In this document: positions 13,999 through 14,483 of the stretch, piece by piece
Numbering within the stretch: position 1 is the first letter of the stretch
Layout of the letters: each line of letters begins with the position of its first letter
NCBI GenBank assembly: GCA_009693885.1
Contig: SHWK01000015.1
Location: 1 to 14,483, forward strand
From: Rickettsiales bacterium
GTDB lineage: Bacteria; Pseudomonadota; Alphaproteobacteria; Rickettsiales; UBA1997
Reading direction: 5' to 3'
Length of the DNA stretch: 14,483 bases
Translations under genes and position numbers: made by a program
The notes under the pieces: generated by a model
Told to the model about the DNA's origin: nothing
Database searches by the model: none
What the model saw: the letters and a program-made list of their open reading frames with translations, nothing else

Positions 13999-14483
13999 AC
14001 ATATAACCAAGAAACCTTCTGTTTATTAGCTTTTTCAAAAGCATCAATCTTATCACTTTTTTTCATCGTTAAACCAATATCATCAAGCCCTTCAATTAAG
14101 CAATTTTTACGAAAAGGATCGACCGTAAATTTATAAATTTTATTGGCGGCGCGAACTTCTTGTTTTGGCAAATCAATGCTGATGGAATTGCCATGATCTT
14201 TTGCAAATTCTAATAATTCATCAACTTCAGCGCTTGTTAGAGTAACTGGCAGGATACCATTTTTAAAGCAGTTATTAAAGAAAATATCAGCAAATGATGG
14301 GGCGATAACACATTTAATACCAAAATCGTTCAACGCCCAAGGAGCGTGTTCGCGGCTAGATCCGCAGCCAAAATTATCTTTTGCGATTAAAATTTGCGAA
14401 TTTTTATAAGCTGGTTGATTTAAAATAAAATCGGCGATCTCTTTGCCTTCTAGATCAAAACGCATTTCGTGAAACAAATTTTT
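13995..14483 (-). CDS. leuD: 3-isopropylmalate dehydratase small subunit (5' end outside the window)
   Basis: LeuD with the iron-sulfur subunit LeuC isomerises 2-isopropylmalate to 3-isopropylmalate in leucine synthesis. The reading frame is open to the window edge and begins KNLFHEMRFD. About 40 N-terminal residues, with the IDTDQIIP-type segment, must lie beyond 14483, so the apparent TTG start at 14477 is not the real one. The visible part has FILNQPAY, the family signature DNFGCGSSREHAPWAL, FGIKCVIAPSFADIFFNNCFKNG-type swivel-domain sequence and a normal C-terminus ending QKVSWLYV. It fits LeuD rather than aconitase or homoaconitase small subunits by length. It converges on aroA, with the large hairpin element between them covering its stop codon. 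Confidence 0.95.
   Translation of the reverse strand, partial: KNLFHEMRFDLEGKEIADFILNQPAYKNSQILIAKDNFGCGSSREHAPWALNDFGIKCVIAPSFADIFFNNCFKNGILPVTLTSAEVDELLEFAKDHGNSISIDLPKQEVRAANKIYKFTVDPFRKNCLIEGLDDIGLTMKKSDKIDAFEKANKQKVSWLYV

Noticed and set aside
14475..14477. TTG as the start codon of leuD
   Set aside because: The frame stays open to the window edge, and LFHEMRFD is an internal LeuD segment about 40 residues from the real start.

Overview
The window is AT-rich chromosomal DNA from an alphaproteobacterium. The evidence is a circularly permuted (two-piece) tmRNA gene, an IspD-IspF fusion, an alpha-type SspB, and an isolated virB8-virB9 pair. Scattered type IV secretion genes are typical of the Rickettsiales rvh system. 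The same window also carries genes for leucine/branched-chain, lysine and aromatic amino acid synthesis and for pyrimidines. That suggests a less reduced, Rickettsiales-like or other host-associated lineage rather than a classical Rickettsia. The lineage call is inference from gene content only.

Layout. Positions 1-83 are the last 26 codons of nuoF, followed by two small overlapping ORFs with good Shine-Dalgarno sequences (105-342). ispDF (377-1573) converges on rodA (1576-2694, minus) with only 2 bp between them. A 123-bp divergent spacer leads to virB8, virB9 and a secreted cyclophilin (2818-4954). These end at a bidirectional terminator shared with tadA (4993-5442, minus). ilvE (5520-6404) is followed by permuted ssrA with its own promoter and terminator (6478-6847). 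Next comes a tight block sspB-plsY-pyrF-murE (6916-10218), with a 4-bp overlap, a 3-bp gap and a 32-bp overlap. lysA (10343-11599) follows after a spacer holding a 22-bp imperfect direct repeat. A minus-strand methyltransferase resembling eukaryotic N-terminal Xaa-Pro-Lys methyltransferase NTMT1 (11757-12404) is divergent from aroA (12515-13849). The window ends inside leuD (minus, 5' end outside).

How the genes work together. IspDF (isoprenoid precursors), MurE (meso-DAP addition to peptidoglycan precursor), RodA (glycan polymerisation) and PlsY (phospholipid) supply the envelope. LysA consumes the same meso-DAP that MurE uses. IlvE and LeuD belong to branched-chain amino acid synthesis. ssrA and sspB form a proteolysis pair: the tag RNA lies beside the gene for the adaptor that delivers tagged proteins to ClpXP.

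Most notable. (1) Two copies of a palindromic element lie in the two convergent intergenic gaps after lysA and after aroA. Their apical hairpin and internal-loop sequences are nearly identical, while their outer and middle stems differ in sequence but stay complementary. (2) The NTMT1-like methyltransferase may be of eukaryotic origin. (3) The ssrA tag is 19 residues with an internal ANDNF/ANDNS duplication and is encoded beside sspB. (4) LysA has Ala in place of the usual Glu of its EPGR motif.
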